From Blastomonas sp. SL216 (GTDB lineage: Bacteria > Pseudomonadota > Alphaproteobacteria > Sphingomonadales > Sphingomonadaceae), in contig CP113055.1 of assembly GCA_026625625.1 (NCBI GenBank), positions 3,021,001-3,085,000 of the forward strand: 64,000 nucleotides of DNA. The letters are read 5' to 3'. Each line of letters starts with the position of its first letter. Positions within the stretch are counted from its first letter, which is position 1. Shown piece by piece: positions 9,041 to 21,104 of the stretch. Below the pieces are notes generated by a model. The model had not been told where the DNA came from. It saw only the letters and a program-made list of their open reading frames with translations, and did no database searches. Made by a program: the position numbers and the translations under genes.

Positions 9041-11038
9041 ATGTCCCAGCTTTTGAAGATCAGCCTGCCCGATGGATCGGTGCGCGAAATGCCCGAGGGC
9101 TCGACGCCCGCCGATGTCGCCGCCGCGATCGGTCCCGGCCTTGCCAAGGCGGCGATTGCCGCGCGTGTCGATGGCGAGCTGCGCGATATCACGCGCCCCT
9201 TTACCGGCGATGCGCAGCTGGCCTTGGTCACCGCGAAGGACGAGGCCGATGCGCTGGAGCTGGCGCGGCACGATTTCGCGCATGTGCTCGCCGAAGCGGT
9301 GCAGAACCTGTTCCCGGGCACGCAGATCACCTTCGGTCCATCGACCGACGACGGCTTCTATTATGACTTTGCGCCTGCCGAGCGCCCGTTCACTGACGAG
9401 GACCTGCCCGTCATCGAGGCCGAGATGCGCCGCATCATCGCTGCGAACAAGCCGCTCAAGCGCGAGGTGTGGGAACGCGATGCGCTGATCGCGCGCTGGA
9501 CCGAGCAGGGCGAGACGTTCAAGGCCGAATGGGCCGCCGAACTGCCCCAGGGCGACGAAATTACGGTCTATTGGTCGGGGGACGACTGGATGGACATGTG
9601 CCGCGGGCCGCATCTGGCCTCGACCGGCAGGCTCGATCCTGCAGCGTTCAAGCTGACGCGCGTGTCGGGCGCCTATTGGCGGGGCGACCAGCGCAACCCG
9701 CAATTGTCGCGCATCTATGGCACCGGCTGGCTCAACAAGAAGCAGCTCGACGCGCATCTGGTGCGGCTGGAAGAGGCGGCCAAGCGCGATCATCGCAAGA
9801 TCGGGCAGGAAATGGACCTGTTCCACCTGCAGCAGGAGGCGCACGGGTCGGTCTTCTGGCATCCGCGCGGCTTCGTGATCTATCGCGCGCTGGAGGCCTA
9901 TATGCGCCGCCGGCTCGATGCCGCGGGCTATCTGGAGGTCAAGACCCCGCAGGTGATGGACGCGCGCCAATGGGAGCAGTCCGGGCACTGGGGCAAATAT
10001 CGCGAGAACATGTTCGTCATCCCCGACGAGGTGCCCAACACCGAGGATGAAGGCCCGGTCGTGTCGAACGATGCCGCGTGGATGGCCTTGAAGCCGATGA
10101 ACTGCCCGGCGCACGTCCTGATCTTCCGCCAGGGCATCAAGAGCTATCGCGACCTGCCCTTGCGCCTCGCCGAAATGGGCTGCTGTCACCGCAACGAGCC
10201 GCATGGCGCGCTGCACGGGCTGATGCGCGTGCGCCAGTTCACGCAGGACGATGCGCACATCTTTTGCCGCGAGGACCAGCTGGTCGACGAGATCAGCAAA
10301 TTCTGCGACCTGCTCGACGTGGTCTACAAGGATCTGGGTTTTGGCGATTATGCCATCAAGCTCGCGCTGCGCCCCGAAAAGCGGTTCGGCAGTGACGAGA
10401 TGTGGGACTGGTCCGAACAGTCGATGCGCGATGCCGTCGCCGCCACGGGGCGCAACACCGAAGAATGGGGCTGGGAAGAGCTGCCCGGCGAAGGTGCCTT
10501 CTATGCGCCCAAGCTGGAATTCCATCTCACTGATGCGATCGGCCGCACCTGGCAGGTGGGCACGATCCAGACCGATACCGTGCTGCCCGAACGGCTCGAT
10601 GCCAGCTATGTCGCGGAGGATGGCAACCGCCACCGCCCGATCATGCTGCACCGTGCGATCCTGGGAAGCTATGAGCGGTTCATCGGCATCCTGATCGAGC
10701 ATTATGCGGGCAAGTTCCCGCTGTGGCTCGCGCCGGTCCAGGCGGTGGTCGCGACAATCGTGTCCGATGCCGATGATTATGCGCGCGAGGTGGTGGCCCA
10801 GCTTCAGGCGGCGGGCATCCGCGTCGAGGAGGATCTGCGCAACGAGAAGATCAACTACAAGGTGCGCGAGCATTCGGTGGGCCGCGTGCCCAACATCCTG
10901 GTCGTCGGCAAGCAGGAGGCCGAAAAGCGCACCGTGGCGCTTCGCCGCCTGGGCGAACAGCAGCAGCAGTTCCTTTCGCTCGACGAGGCGGTGGCAATGC
11001 TGAAGAACGAGGCGCTTCCGCCCGATCTCAAGGGCTGA
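9041..11038 (+). CDS. thrS: Threonyl-tRNA synthetase
   Basis: Class II synthetase that charges tRNA-Thr in the cytosol. The 665 residues follow the full bacterial plan: N-terminal TGS domain (residues 1-60), editing domain with the metal-site segment [17 protein letters not shown], catalytic core with [12 protein letters not shown], the zinc-binding MNCPAH, and [16 protein letters not shown] (motif 2 region). The C-terminal anticodon-binding domain starts near WLAPVQAVV. The ATG at 9041 begins the TGS domain correctly, and longer in-frame starts upstream have no homology. A strong terminator follows 23 bases after the stop. Confidence 0.97.
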   Translation: MSQLLKISLPDGSVREMPEGSTPADVAAAIGPGLAKAAIAARVDGELRDITRPFTGDAQLALVTAKDEADALELARHDFAHVLAEAVQNLFPGTQITFGPSTDDGFYYDFAPAERPFTDEDLPVIEAEMRRIIAANKPLKREVWERDALIARWTEQGETFKAEWAAELPQGDEITVYWSGDDWMDMCRGPHLASTGRLDPAAFKLTRVSGAYWRGDQRNPQLSRIYGTGWLNKKQLDAHLVRLEEAAKRDHRKIGQEMDLFHLQQEAHGSVFWHPRGFVIYRALEAYMRRRLDAAGYLEVKTPQVMDARQWEQSGHWGKYRENMFVIPDEVPNTEDEGPVVSNDAAWMALKPMNCPAHVLIFRQGIKSYRDLPLRLAEMGCCHRNEPHGALHGLMRVRQFTQDDAHIFCREDQLVDEISKFCDLLDVVYKDLGFGDYAIKLALRPEKRFGSDEMWDWSEQSMRDAVAATGRNTEEWGWEELPGEGAFYAPKLEFHLTDAIGRTWQVGTIQTDTVLPERLDASYVAEDGNRHRPIMLHRAILGSYERFIGILIEHYAGKFPLWLAPVQAVVATIVSDADDYAREVVAQLQAAGIRVEEDLRNEKINYKVREHSVGRVPNILVVGKQEAEKRTVALRRLGEQQQQFLSLDEAVAMLKNEALPPDLKG

Positions 11039-11060
11039 CACGCCCAGCATCGGTTGAAGC

Positions 11061-11100
11061 AAAAGCCCCCTGTTCCACCACCGGAACAGGGGGCTTTTTC
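11061..11100 (+). terminator. Rho-independent terminator of thrS
   Basis: A perfect 12-base stem (gccccctgttcc/ggaacagggggc) around a six-base loop, preceded by aaaa and followed by ttttt. It lies 23 bases after the thrS stop, and its symmetry also lets it work for the convergent receptor gene. Confidence 0.92.
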
Positions 11101-11189
11101 ATGCCCGCGCCATGCCGCTCTCGCGCAAAAGAAAAGGGCGCGATGGCCAAGCCACCGCGCCCCGATCCTCTCCCGCGAGGGGAAACGTC

Positions 11190-14100
11190 TTAGAAGGTCA
11201 CGCGAACCCCGAAACGCACCGCCCAGAGCGAGCCGCGCAGATCGACAGCCTCGGCCGGAGCCGTGAAGGTGGTGCCGGTGCGGTTGGCGAACTGGTACTG
11301 CGCGCAGGTGTTGGTGCCCTGCGCAACGCAGGTCACGTTGGCGATCGTGCCGTAATAGGGGAAGCCAACCTGACGGATGGTGCCCCAATCGGAGTCGAGC
11401 AGGTTGAGGACGTTCTCGACGTCCGCCAGCAGTTCGACCTTGGTGCCCAGCACGAACGGCACTTCCTGACGCAGCGACAGGTCGAGCTTGTTGTAGCGCG
11501 GGGTGCGACCGATGTTCTTCGGCGCGATGCGGCCCTGATACTTGTTCAGCTCGGAATTCTGAACGAAGCTCTGGAAACCGGCAAAGTCGAAGTTTGTAGC
11601 ATAGGTCACCAGCGGATCAGCCGTCCGCGACGCGACGTTGGGCACGTACGCCAGATAACGGTTGTTGGTACCGGTGACACCGAAGACCGCCGAACGTAGG
11701 TTACCCGATGCCTGGTCGGCAAAGGTGTAGCTGTAACGCTGACCCGAGAGCGAGTTGAAGAACAGCTCGAACCGGGTGGTGTTGTCGCCGAACAGCTTGG
11801 CGTCATAGCCCATGACGATGCGGAAGGCATCGTCACGCTGATAGTTGGACGTGCCATAAGCCGCGAAGTTCGGGTCCACGACCGCCGCGTTGGTGTAGTT
11901 CGAGAACGCCACCGACGAGGTGCCGGAGTTGGTGTCCTTGGCGCGCTGGTAGGTATAGGCACCGCCGAGGCGGAAGCCGTTTTCCCAGCGCTTGTCGAAC
12001 CGTGCGACCACGTTCCAGCTGTAACCGCGATCGTCGTTGGTCAGCAGGATGTCGGTGTTGGTGGTTGCACCCTGGCCAGCCAGGACGCTGTAGCGCGGAC
12101 GGCCATCGGGCAGAACGCCGGTCACGACCGAACGCAGATCGGTCCAGGTCAGACCCGACTTCACCTTCGACCAGACCACATCCACACCGAAGTTCCAGTT
12201 GTCGCCCAGGAAGCCGAGATCAGCATTGTAATCCACGGTGCCCGAAACGCGCCACTGCGACGGGATCTTGTAGTTCGGATCCAGTGCGTTGGTCGGCGAC
12301 TGCGCGGTACCGGCGGTGCGGATCGCATCAACCAGCGCCTGCGGAATACCGGTGCCGCCCGAAACGTTGTTCAGCGTCGCTGCACCGATCGCGTTCTGCT
12401 GCGCAGCGCTCAAACCGGTGACGCCCGAAATGGTGAAGGTGTCAGGAGCGCCGCCCGTGCCGGGAACACGACGAACCTGCACGTTACCCAGCGTCGGACC
12501 GGGGTTCGAATAGCTGTTCGAAATCCACACATTGGGGTTGCCGCCGCCGAACAGACCGGCCGAACCGCGGACGGTCAGGCGATCGGTCGGCTTCCAGTTG
12601 AGGCCGAAGCGCGGCTGGAACAGCTGGCGACCGTTGAGGGTCTGAGCGTTGGTGAAACCGAAGCGGTTGAAGAAGTCGTTGTTGACGAACGGACGATCGG
12701 GGGTGTCGAACAGGTCCCAGCGGAAGCCGGCGGTGACCACCAGGGTGTCGGTGACGTCAACGGTATCCTGCAGACCGAAGGTCCAGCTGTTGTTTTCGAA
12801 ATCGGCGGTGACCGTATCGATGCCGCCACGCAGAGGAGCCGAGAAGTTCAGCTCATTGGCCTGACGGTTCTGCAGACCTGCGATCGAGTCGAAATACCAG
12901 GCACCCGAGACGCGCTGGGCGAACAGGTTGCGGATATCCTGGGTGCGACGCTCGGCAATCAGCTTGAGCGTGTGGTTGTTCAGCTGCAGCGTGGCCTGGA
13001 ACTCGATGTTCAGCGACTGCGCATCGAGCTCGTTCGCCTGGCGGCTGATGTCCGGACCGAAGGTGAGCTGACGCTGGCCTGCGGTACAGGTCAGTGCCGC
13101 CGTGGCAATCGTCTGATTGGTAATCGGAGCAGGCGAGGTCGGGTCGAGACAGGTGCGGAACTCACCGAAGGACGCTGCGCCGAACGGCTGCTGGATGCGG
13201 ACATAATCGGCATAGGACACGCGCAGCTGGGTCGAGAAATTGTCGGTCCACTGGTCGTTGAACTGGACGATGCCGAAATGGTTGGTCGCGCCCTGGTTGT
13301 AGTTGTTCGACAGGTACGAGAAAGTGGGGTTGGTCGCTGTCAGCGCACCGATACCGGTCTGGCCAGCGGTGACGTTACCCTTGTTGTAGATATAGGTGAA
13401 CGTGGCGCGGTGACCGTCGGCGATGTTCCAGTCGACCTTGGCAACGACCTTGTCATCCTTCTCGGGAATGTTGCCGCCGACACCCTGGGTGTCGAAATTA
13501 TAGACGTTCTGGGCGATCGCGCTGATATTGCTGAGCTGGGCATCGGAAATGCCGAGCGCTCCGGGCAGGATGGGGGCAGGCACGACGTCCCGCAGCCGCT
13601 CATAGGTCAGCGAGAAGAACAGCTTGTCCTCGATGATCGGGCCGGTCAGCTGCGCGGTGTAGATCTTCGATTCGAAGGCGCCGGTACGACGAACGCCGCG
13701 GGCAGTGTCGCCGCGCAGGCTGTCATCGCCGTAATAGAAGCCGGCAAGGCCCGAGAACTCGTTCGAGCCCGACTTCAGCTGCGCGTTGATCGCGCCGCCC
13801 TGGAAAAAGCCCTGCTGGATGTCGACGGGAGCGACTTCCACCGAGAACTCGCCGATTGCATCGAGCGGAACCGGACCACGGGTCGAAACAAGGCCGCCGG
13901 CTTCCAGACCGAAGGGATCGCCAAAGGCGACGCCGTCAACGGTGAAGCGGTTGAAGCGGTTGTTCTGTCCTGCGATCGAGATCGCGCCGCCATTGGTCGG
14001 ATCGAGGTTCACGCGCGGGTCGCGCGCGGCCAGGTTGCGGATGTCGCGGTTGACGTTCGAGACGCCTGCGATGTCGCGAGCGGTCAGCACGGTGCCGGCG

Positions 14101-14501
14101 CCCGATTCGAGCGGGGTCGATGCGGCGATCGACGAAGCGGTCACGACGATGACGGCTTCGGACTGCAGTTCGACCGGCAGACGGAAGGGCTGGCCAGCCT
14201 GGAGGAAGATGTCGGTGACCGACGACTGTTCAAAGCCCGATGCGTTGACTTCGACCGTGAACGGGCCGCCCAGACGCAGACCGACGGCGCTGAAGTTGCC
14301 TTCGGCGTCGGTGGTGGTGGTGGCCACGGTGCCCGACGGCGTGTGGATCACCTTGACGTCGGCATTGGCAACCGGTGCGCCATTGGCGGTGACGGAACCA
14401 CGGACCGACGAGGTCGTTTCCTGTGCGTGCGCCGGTGCGGCCATGACGGTGGCCAGCGAAAGCGCCGCGGCGCTTGCCGCGAGATAATAGCGAATCTGCA
14501 T
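11190..14501 (-). CDS. Oar-like TonB-dependent receptor with carboxypeptidase-regulatory domain
   Basis: A 1103-residue outer-membrane protein. The Sec signal peptide is cleaved after AHA (about residue 26). A CarboxypepD_reg-like domain follows (SVRGSVTANGAPVANADVKV), then a plug with ARDPRVNLD and a long beta-barrel ending GVRVTF with the expected terminal Phe. This matches the Oar/OmpA-related TonB-receptor group that in sphingomonads takes up large ligands, often peptides or surface-degradation products. Monocistronic, with about 445 gene-free bases upstream. The substrate is not inferable. Confidence 0.93.
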   Translation of the reverse strand: MQIRYYLAASAAALSLATVMAAPAHAQETTSSVRGSVTANGAPVANADVKVIHTPSGTVATTTTDAEGNFSAVGLRLGGPFTVEVNASGFEQSSVTDIFLQAGQPFRLPVELQSEAVIVVTASSIAASTPLESGAGTVLTARDIAGVSNVNRDIRNLAARDPRVNLDPTNGGAISIAGQNNRFNRFTVDGVAFGDPFGLEAGGLVSTRGPVPLDAIGEFSVEVAPVDIQQGFFQGGAINAQLKSGSNEFSGLAGFYYGDDSLRGDTARGVRRTGAFESKIYTAQLTGPIIEDKLFFSLTYERLRDVVPAPILPGALGISDAQLSNISAIAQNVYNFDTQGVGGNIPEKDDKVVAKVDWNIADGHRATFTYIYNKGNVTAGQTGIGALTATNPTFSYLSNNYNQGATNHFGIVQFNDQWTDNFSTQLRVSYADYVRIQQPFGAASFGEFRTCLDPTSPAPITNQTIATAALTCTAGQRQLTFGPDISRQANELDAQSLNIEFQATLQLNNHTLKLIAERRTQDIRNLFAQRVSGAWYFDSIAGLQNRQANELNFSAPLRGGIDTVTADFENNSWTFGLQDTVDVTDTLVVTAGFRWDLFDTPDRPFVNNDFFNRFGFTNAQTLNGRQLFQPRFGLNWKPTDRLTVRGSAGLFGGGNPNVWISNSYSNPGPTLGNVQVRRVPGTGGAPDTFTISGVTGLSAAQQNAIGAATLNNVSGGTGIPQALVDAIRTAGTAQSPTNALDPNYKIPSQWRVSGTVDYNADLGFLGDNWNFGVDVVWSKVKSGLTWTDLRSVVTGVLPDGRPRYSVLAGQGATTNTDILLTNDDRGYSWNVVARFDKRWENGFRLGGAYTYQRAKDTNSGTSSVAFSNYTNAAVVDPNFAAYGTSNYQRDDAFRIVMGYDAKLFGDNTTRFELFFNSLSGQRYSYTFADQASGNLRSAVFGVTGTNNRYLAYVPNVASRTADPLVTYATNFDFAGFQSFVQNSELNKYQGRIAPKNIGRTPRYNKLDLSLRQEVPFVLGTKVELLADVENVLNLLDSDWGTIRQVGFPYYGTIANVTCVAQGTNTCAQYQFANRTGTTFTAPAEAVDLRGSLWAVRFGVRVTF

Positions 14502-14946
14502 GTGTCATTCCCCGTTTCTTGCCGCCCATGGGACACTGGCGGCGATGAAAGCGCTCTCAAAAATCAAGAGATGAGCGGCGCACTAGGGGGCGCTAAGGAC
14601 AGAAAAGCGAAACGAATGTGAAGGAAATGTGACAGATTTAAGTCACGATATGACGGTTCGCTTGGGAATCGTTCGCAAATGCACCAAACCATTGAAATAG
14701 CGATGTAAATTGGCGCATTCCAGCCTTGCTGCGGGCAAGGCGATCCGCTGCCCAGTCGCCGCTGCATGACGTTTTGTTCGCAACTGCGGCATAAATGACA
14801 CGCTGCCCGGGCTGGCTGCGCGGGCGGCCGTTACAATTGCCCCAACGTGGCGACGACTCGCGCCAAAAGAAGGGGACGCAAAGCCTTCGCCCTGCGTCCC
14901 CCTGATAATCTTCAGCAATCTGGCCGGAATATCCGGACGTGAAGGG
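14502..14946. other. Gene-free stretch between the TonB receptor and clpX
   Basis: About 445 bases upstream of the receptor gene and downstream of clpX, both on the minus strand. It contains a stem-loop behind clpX (14872-14901) and a relatively A+T-rich part at 14595-14720 where the receptor promoter is expected. No ORF with plausible coding character and no RNA gene was recognised. Confidence 0.5.
14872..14901 (-). terminator. Stem-loop behind clpX
   Basis: Arms ggggacgca and tgcgtcccc flank a 12-base loop, 46 bases downstream of the clpX stop on the minus strand. The trailing bases (ttcttttggcg on the minus strand) are moderately T-rich. Probable terminator. Confidence 0.65.
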
Positions 14947-16221
<1,275 letters not shown>

Positions 16222-16387
16222 AGCTCTTCCTTCTGTTCCGGCTGCATTATGCCCGGAACGTAACGTTTCAGCCTAGTGCCTAAAATGCGAAATTCAACAC
16301 GCAACACCGGTGACGGGCACCGGTATTGCGCGCAGGCTCGCGGCGGCCATGGCGTGCGACGCACCCTGTCATAGGGTGCAATCCTTG

Positions 16388-17014
16388 TTAATTCCCTGCC
16401 TCTTCGGACGGCGTCGGGCGCTTTTCCATCACATGATCGACCAGACCGAAGTCCTTGGCTTCCTGGGCTTCCAAGAAGGTGTCGCGGTCCATGGCCTTTT
16501 CGATTTCCTCGAGCTTGCGGCCGGTGAACTGCACGTACAGGTCGTTCATACGCTTGCGGATTCGCAGGATTTCGCGCGCCTGGATCTCGATATCCGATGC
16601 CATGCCGCGCGCACCGCCCGAGGGCTGGTGCACCATGATGCGGGCATTGGCGAGCGCGGTGCGCATACCGGGTTCGCCTGCAGCCAGCAGGAAGCTGCCC
16701 ATCGATGCAGCCTGGCCGATGCACACCGTGCCGACGCGCGGACGGATATATTGCATGGTGTCATAGATCGCCATGCCTGCCGTCACCACGCCGCCGGGCG
16801 AGTTGATATACATGAAGATGTCCTTTTTCGGATTCTCCGATTCCAGGAACAGCAGCTGCGCGACGATGAGCGAGGCCATGTTGTCCTCGATCTCGCCGGT
16901 CACGAACACGATCCGTTCACGCAGCAGCCGCGAGAAAATGTCAAAGCTGCGCTCTCCGCGGTTCGACTGTTCGATGACAATCGGGACCAGGGCATCGCGG
17001 ACGGTATCGTACAT
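16388..17014 (-). CDS. clpP: ATP-dependent Clp protease proteolytic subunit
   Basis: Tetradecameric serine protease. The 208 residues contain the catalytic triad Ser104 ([11 protein letters not shown]), His129 (MVHQPSGG) and Asp178 (MDRDTFL). It begins with the short propeptide typical of the family. It is transcribed toward clpX on the same strand. The 60-base gap upstream holds its ribosome-binding site, and the MFS transporter gene ends there. Confidence 0.98.
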   Translation of the reverse strand: MYDTVRDALVPIVIEQSNRGERSFDIFSRLLRERIVFVTGEIEDNMASLIVAQLLFLESENPKKDIFMYINSPGGVVTAGMAIYDTMQYIRPRVGTVCIGQAASMGSFLLAAGEPGMRTALANARIMVHQPSGGARGMASDIEIQAREILRIRKRMNDLYVQFTGRKLEEIEKAMDRDTFLEAQEAKDFGLVDHVMEKRPTPSEEAGN

Positions 17015-17074
17015 ATGGGCCTTCTTTCTGCGCTTTTGGTTCGCTGGTCTAAATCGGCCTGTTTGCGCGCAAGT

Positions 17075-18439
17075 TCAAGCCCCGATGCGTTGCCCCCTGC
17101 CGACCATCAGAGTTGCAGCCGCGCCGCACAGCATGAGCACGCCTGCCAGCAGGATCGCGTTGCGCGGATCGGAGCCGAGCAGCGGGCCGTAGATCAGCGG
17201 CATCGTCATCGTCTCGATCAGCATCGGCACGACGATGAACATGTTGAATATGCCCATATAAACCCCGGTCCGCTCGGGCGGGATGCAATCGGCCAGCATC
17301 ACATAGGTGTTGCCCATCATCCCCGCCCAGCCCAGGCCGATGCCGATCATCGGCACGAACATCGCCGCGCGGCTGTCGAGCATCGGCAGGCTCAGCATCG
17401 CGATTCCGGATGCCACCAGACAGACGGCGTGGACCGGCTTGGCCCCCATTTTCCGGACGATGGGGATCAGCACCAGCGCGGCGATGAACGACACCGCATT
17501 ATAGGCCACGCCCATCTGCTGCGCGGTCAGCGAGGCCGAGATGAAATCGGCGCTGGTCGCGCGCGCGCCTTCGCCTGCCGGGAACAATGTGCGCGACACC
17601 GACAGCGCGATGAACTGCCAATAGACGAACATCGCATACCATTGGCACAGCATCGCCCAGGCCAACTGGCGCATCGGGCGCGGCATGGCGACAAAGGCAT
17701 CGCGGATTTCGGCCAGGGCAGCGCCAGCGCCCATCGGCTTTGCCGCCATTTCGGCCAGCTCGGCCTCGGACAGCTTCAGTTCGGGCACGCGCAGCACCGA
17801 CCAGACGATGGTCGAGATCGACAGGATCGCGCCGATGACAAAGGCGATGCGGACGATGACGGGTATGCCGTTGATGTCGACCAGGTTCTGGCTGATTCCG
17901 AACGACACGAGCAGGCTGGGTGCGGCATAGGATAGGCATTGCGCCAGCCCCGTGAACGCGCTCTGCACCAGAAAGCCTGCAGGCCGCTGCACAGGCTCCA
18001 GACGGTCGGCGACATAGGCGCGGTACGGCTCCATGGTGATGTTGTTGCCCGCATCGAGCAGCCAGAGCAGGCTCGCAGCCGTCCACAATGTGCTCGAATA
18101 GGGCATCAGGAACAGGCACAGCGAACAGATCACCGCGCCGATCAGGAAATAGGGGGTGCGCCGGCCGAGCTTCGAGCGGGTGCGGTCGGAGAGCGCGCCG
18201 ACCAGCGGCTGGATCAGCAGGCCGGTCATCGGACCTGCCAGCCAGAGCAGCGGCATCGTCGCCTCGTCCGCGCCCAGAAAGGTATAGATCGGCGTCATGT
18301 TGGCCTGTTGCAGGCCAAAGCTGAACTGCAGGCCGAAAAAGCCCAGATTCATCTCGACGATTCGCGGCAGCGACAGGCGCGGCGGTGCCGATGGGCGGGT
18401 CGCGAATTCGGGGGCCGGAGCATGCGCGGCGCTGGTCAT
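17075..18439 (-). CDS. MFS sugar (probably sucrose) transporter
   Basis: A 454-residue, 12-helix inner-membrane permease. It resembles the GPH/SucP-like MFS carriers: GLQFSFGLQQANMTPIYTFLGA in helix 1 and GALSDRTRSKLGRRTPYFLIGA as the conserved loop 2-3 motif (D-R-T-R-S-K-x-G-R-R). I place the start at the ATG 18439, preceded by aaggagagg; a longer frame to 18553 runs through the operator region and is unlikely. It is divergent from the TonB receptor, with GH68 and fructokinase genes next, so it most likely imports sucrose or a fructoside across the inner membrane. Confidence 0.85.
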   Translation of the reverse strand: MTSAAHAPAPEFATRPSAPPRLSLPRIVEMNLGFFGLQFSFGLQQANMTPIYTFLGADEATMPLLWLAGPMTGLLIQPLVGALSDRTRSKLGRRTPYFLIGAVICSLCLFLMPYSSTLWTAASLLWLLDAGNNITMEPYRAYVADRLEPVQRPAGFLVQSAFTGLAQCLSYAAPSLLVSFGISQNLVDINGIPVIVRIAFVIGAILSISTIVWSVLRVPELKLSEAELAEMAAKPMGAGAALAEIRDAFVAMPRPMRQLAWAMLCQWYAMFVYWQFIALSVSRTLFPAGEGARATSADFISASLTAQQMGVAYNAVSFIAALVLIPIVRKMGAKPVHAVCLVASGIAMLSLPMLDSRAAMFVPMIGIGLGWAGMMGNTYVMLADCIPPERTGVYMGIFNMFIVVPMLIETMTMPLIYGPLLGSDPRNAILLAGVLMLCGAAATLMVGRGQRIGA

Positions 18440-18525
18440 ATGCCTCTCCTTATGTCCATGCGGCGTCTTGCCTTGCGCCTTGATAGCCATGCTATGCCGC
18501 CGGGCCAACGCTTGGCAAGCTTTTT

Positions 18526-18539
18526 TGCAATCGATTGCA
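18526..18539. promoter_or_regulatory. LacI-family operator, primary palindrome
   Basis: Perfect 14-base palindrome tgcaatcgattgca with a central CG, the hallmark of LacI/GalR-type operators. It lies in the divergent promoter between the sugar transporter and its TonB receptor. No LacI-family gene is in the window, so the regulator would act in trans. Confidence 0.7.
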
Positions 18540-18548
18540 CATTCTGCT

Positions 18549-18562
18549 TGCAATCGTTTGCT
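18549..18562. promoter_or_regulatory. LacI-family operator, degenerate copy
   Basis: tgcaatcgtttgct matches 11 of 14 positions of the palindrome located 23 bases earlier, centre to centre, about two helical turns. Two phased sites suggest cooperative repression of one or both divergent promoters. Confidence 0.6.
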
Positions 18563-18618
18563 AACTTGCTAGCGTCGATGGTCATAGCCGACTAACCGGC
18601 AGGTTCAGGAGAGATGTG

Positions 18619-21096
18619 ATGTCGATTTCCAAGGCTCTGCGCGCATCGAGCGCCACTGCGGCGCTTGCCGCTGCATTTTTCAGTTTCACCCCCGCTGCCC
18701 TGGCGCAGGACACCGCCGCACAGGACGATTCCGACCAGAACGAAGTCATCGTCGTGACCGCCGTGGCGCGCGGCGCGAACGTGCTCGACAGCTCGGTCTC
18801 GGTCAGCGCGATCGACGCCGACCAGATCGCGACCACCGCACCGCGCAGCGCGGCTGAAATCTTCCGCAACATCCCCGGCATCCGCTCCGAATCATCGGGT
18901 GGCGAAGGCAATGCCAATATCGCCGTGCGCGGTCTGCCGATCGCCTCGGGCGGTGCCAAGTTCCTGCAGCTGCAGGAAGACGGCCTGCCGATCCTTGAAT
19001 TCGGCGACATCACCTTCGGCAACTCGGACATCTTCCTGCGCTCGGACCTCAACATCGCCCGGGTCGAGGCGATTCGCGGCGGCTCGGCCTCGACCTTCGC
19101 CTCCAACTCGCCCGGCGGCGTGATCAACATGATCTCCAAGACCGGCAAGGGCCAGGACGGCGGCACCATCCAGGCGACGCTCGGTCTCGATTATGACGAA
19201 AAGCGCTTCGACTTCGATTATGGCGGCACGCTGGCCGAAGACCTGTATTTCCACATGGGCGGTTTCGTCCGCCAGGGCGAGGGCCCGCGCGATATCGGCT
19301 ATGACGGCAACCGCGGCGGCCAGTTCAAGATCAACATCACCAAGGAATTCACCGGCGGCTTCATCCGCTTTTACGGGAAGTATCTGAACGACCGCGCAGT
19401 CGCCTATCTGCCCAACCCGGTCCGCGTGACCGGGACCAACGGCAACCCCAATTATTCCAACGTACCCGGCTTCGACATCAGCGGCGACAGCCTGCACTCG
19501 CGCTTCTTCCGTTCGGCGCTGAGCCTTGATGGCAACAACCAGGCGCGGCGCTTTGACATCACCGACGGCCAGCGACCGCTGGTCAAGGCCTTCGGCTTCG
19601 AGGGCGAGTTCGAGGTGGCCGATGGCTGGACGGTGACCAACCGCTTCCGCTTCTCCGACGTGTCGGGCAGCTTTGCCTCGCCGTTCCCGGGATCGATCGA
19701 TACCGCCGCCAACACCGCGACGGCGCTGGCTGGTGCAGGCTCGCGCCTGGTCTTCGCCAATGGCCTGCAGGCCGGGCAGAACGTTCCCGGCAACGCGCTG
19801 GTGGCCAGCGTCGTGCTGTTCAACACGCGGCTCAACAGCCTCGACAATATCACCAACGACCTGCGCATCACCGGCGATTTCGAGCTGGGCAGCGGCAAGG
19901 CCACGCTGACGGCCGGCTTCTACAAGTCGCGTCAGGACATCAACACCGACTGGCTGTGGACCTCGCACCTGCTCGAAGTGCGTGGGGGCGGCAATGCCGC
20001 GCTGATCGACGTGGTGGCGGCCAATGGCCAGCGTCGCAGCGATCTTGGCACCGTGGCCTATTCGGCCAGCTTCTTCGGCAATTGCTGCCGCCGCAGCTAT
20101 GACCTGCAGTACGATACCAATGCGCCCTTCGCCTCGCTGTCGCTCGAATTCGACCGTCTGACGGTCGATGGCAGCATCCGCTATGATTTCGGCGATGCCT
20201 CGGGCAGCACCTTCGGCTCTGATCTGGGCGGTGGCCGCGTCGGCATCACCAGATTCGATTTCAACGGCAGCGGCACGATCAGCCCCGCTGAAGCGCAGAC
20301 CGCGACCATCCCGCTGGGTGCACCCGCGCTGGTCGACTACAGCTACAATTATTTCAGCTACTCGCTGGGCGTGAACTATCGCGTGTCGGATGATCTCGCG
20401 CTGTTCGCCCGTTACAGCAAGGGCGGCCGCGCCAATGCCGACCGCATCCTGTTCAACAACGACAATGTGAACTTCGTCACCGGCGACATCCGCAGCGAAG
20501 GCATTGCGATCGACTTCGTCAAGCAGGCGGAAGCGGGCGTGAAATACCGTTCGGGCGGCCTCGCGCTCTATGCCACCGGCTTCTACGCGGAGACCGAGGA
20601 AACCAACTTCGAAGCAACCAGCCGCCAGACCTTCGACCGTCAGTTCAAGGCGCACGGCATCGAGCTCGAAGCCTCGTATCGCACCGGCGGCTTCACCTTC
20701 AGCGCGGGCGGCACCTATACCGATGCCGAAATCAGCCGCGACCGGATCAGCCCCGCCAACCAGGGCAACAAGCCGCGCCGCCAGGCCGATTTCATCTATC
20801 AGCTGAGCGGTCAGTACGAGCAGGACATGTTCACGCTGGGCGCCAACATGGTCGGCACGACGGACAGCTTTGCGCAGGACAACAACCTGCTCGTGCTGCC
20901 CGGCTTTGCCCAGGTGAACGCCTTTGTCGCAGTGCGCCCGTTCGACCGGGTCCAGCTGTCGCTCAACGCCAACAACCTGTTCGACACGCGCGGCTTTACC
21001 GAGGCGGAAGAGGGCGCGATCCCGGCCAATGGCATCGTTCGCGCGCGTTCGATCAACGGCCGCACCATCTCGGCCACGCTGCGCTACGACTTCTGA
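18619..21096 (+). CDS. TonB-dependent receptor for sucrose or a fructoside
   Basis: An 825-residue outer-membrane active transporter. The signal peptide is cleaved after ALA (about residue 30) before QDTAAQDD. A short TonB-box-like EVIVVTAVARG follows, then the plug (RNIPGIRSESSGGEGNANIA) and a barrel ending ISATLRYDF with the C-terminal Phe. I place the start at ATG 18619; a GTG directly before it is possible. The next genes encode a GH68 sucrase and a fructokinase, 8 bases and an overlap away. So the receptor most probably brings sucrose or short fructosides into the periplasm, under LacI-type control. Confidence 0.88.
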   Translation: MSISKALRASSATAALAAAFFSFTPAALAQDTAAQDDSDQNEVIVVTAVARGANVLDSSVSVSAIDADQIATTAPRSAAEIFRNIPGIRSESSGGEGNANIAVRGLPIASGGAKFLQLQEDGLPILEFGDITFGNSDIFLRSDLNIARVEAIRGGSASTFASNSPGGVINMISKTGKGQDGGTIQATLGLDYDEKRFDFDYGGTLAEDLYFHMGGFVRQGEGPRDIGYDGNRGGQFKINITKEFTGGFIRFYGKYLNDRAVAYLPNPVRVTGTNGNPNYSNVPGFDISGDSLHSRFFRSALSLDGNNQARRFDITDGQRPLVKAFGFEGEFEVADGWTVTNRFRFSDVSGSFASPFPGSIDTAANTATALAGAGSRLVFANGLQAGQNVPGNALVASVVLFNTRLNSLDNITNDLRITGDFELGSGKATLTAGFYKSRQDINTDWLWTSHLLEVRGGGNAALIDVVAANGQRRSDLGTVAYSASFFGNCCRRSYDLQYDTNAPFASLSLEFDRLTVDGSIRYDFGDASGSTFGSDLGGGRVGITRFDFNGSGTISPAEAQTATIPLGAPALVDYSYNYFSYSLGVNYRVSDDLALFARYSKGGRANADRILFNNDNVNFVTGDIRSEGIAIDFVKQAEAGVKYRSGGLALYATGFYAETEETNFEATSRQTFDRQFKAHGIELEASYRTGGFTFSAGGTYTDAEISRDRISPANQGNKPRRQADFIYQLSGQYEQDMFTLGANMVGTTDSFAQDNNLLVLPGFAQVNAFVAVRPFDRVQLSLNANNLFDTRGFTEAEEGAIPANGIVRARSINGRTISATLRYDF

Positions 21097-21104
21097 CGCG
21101 CACG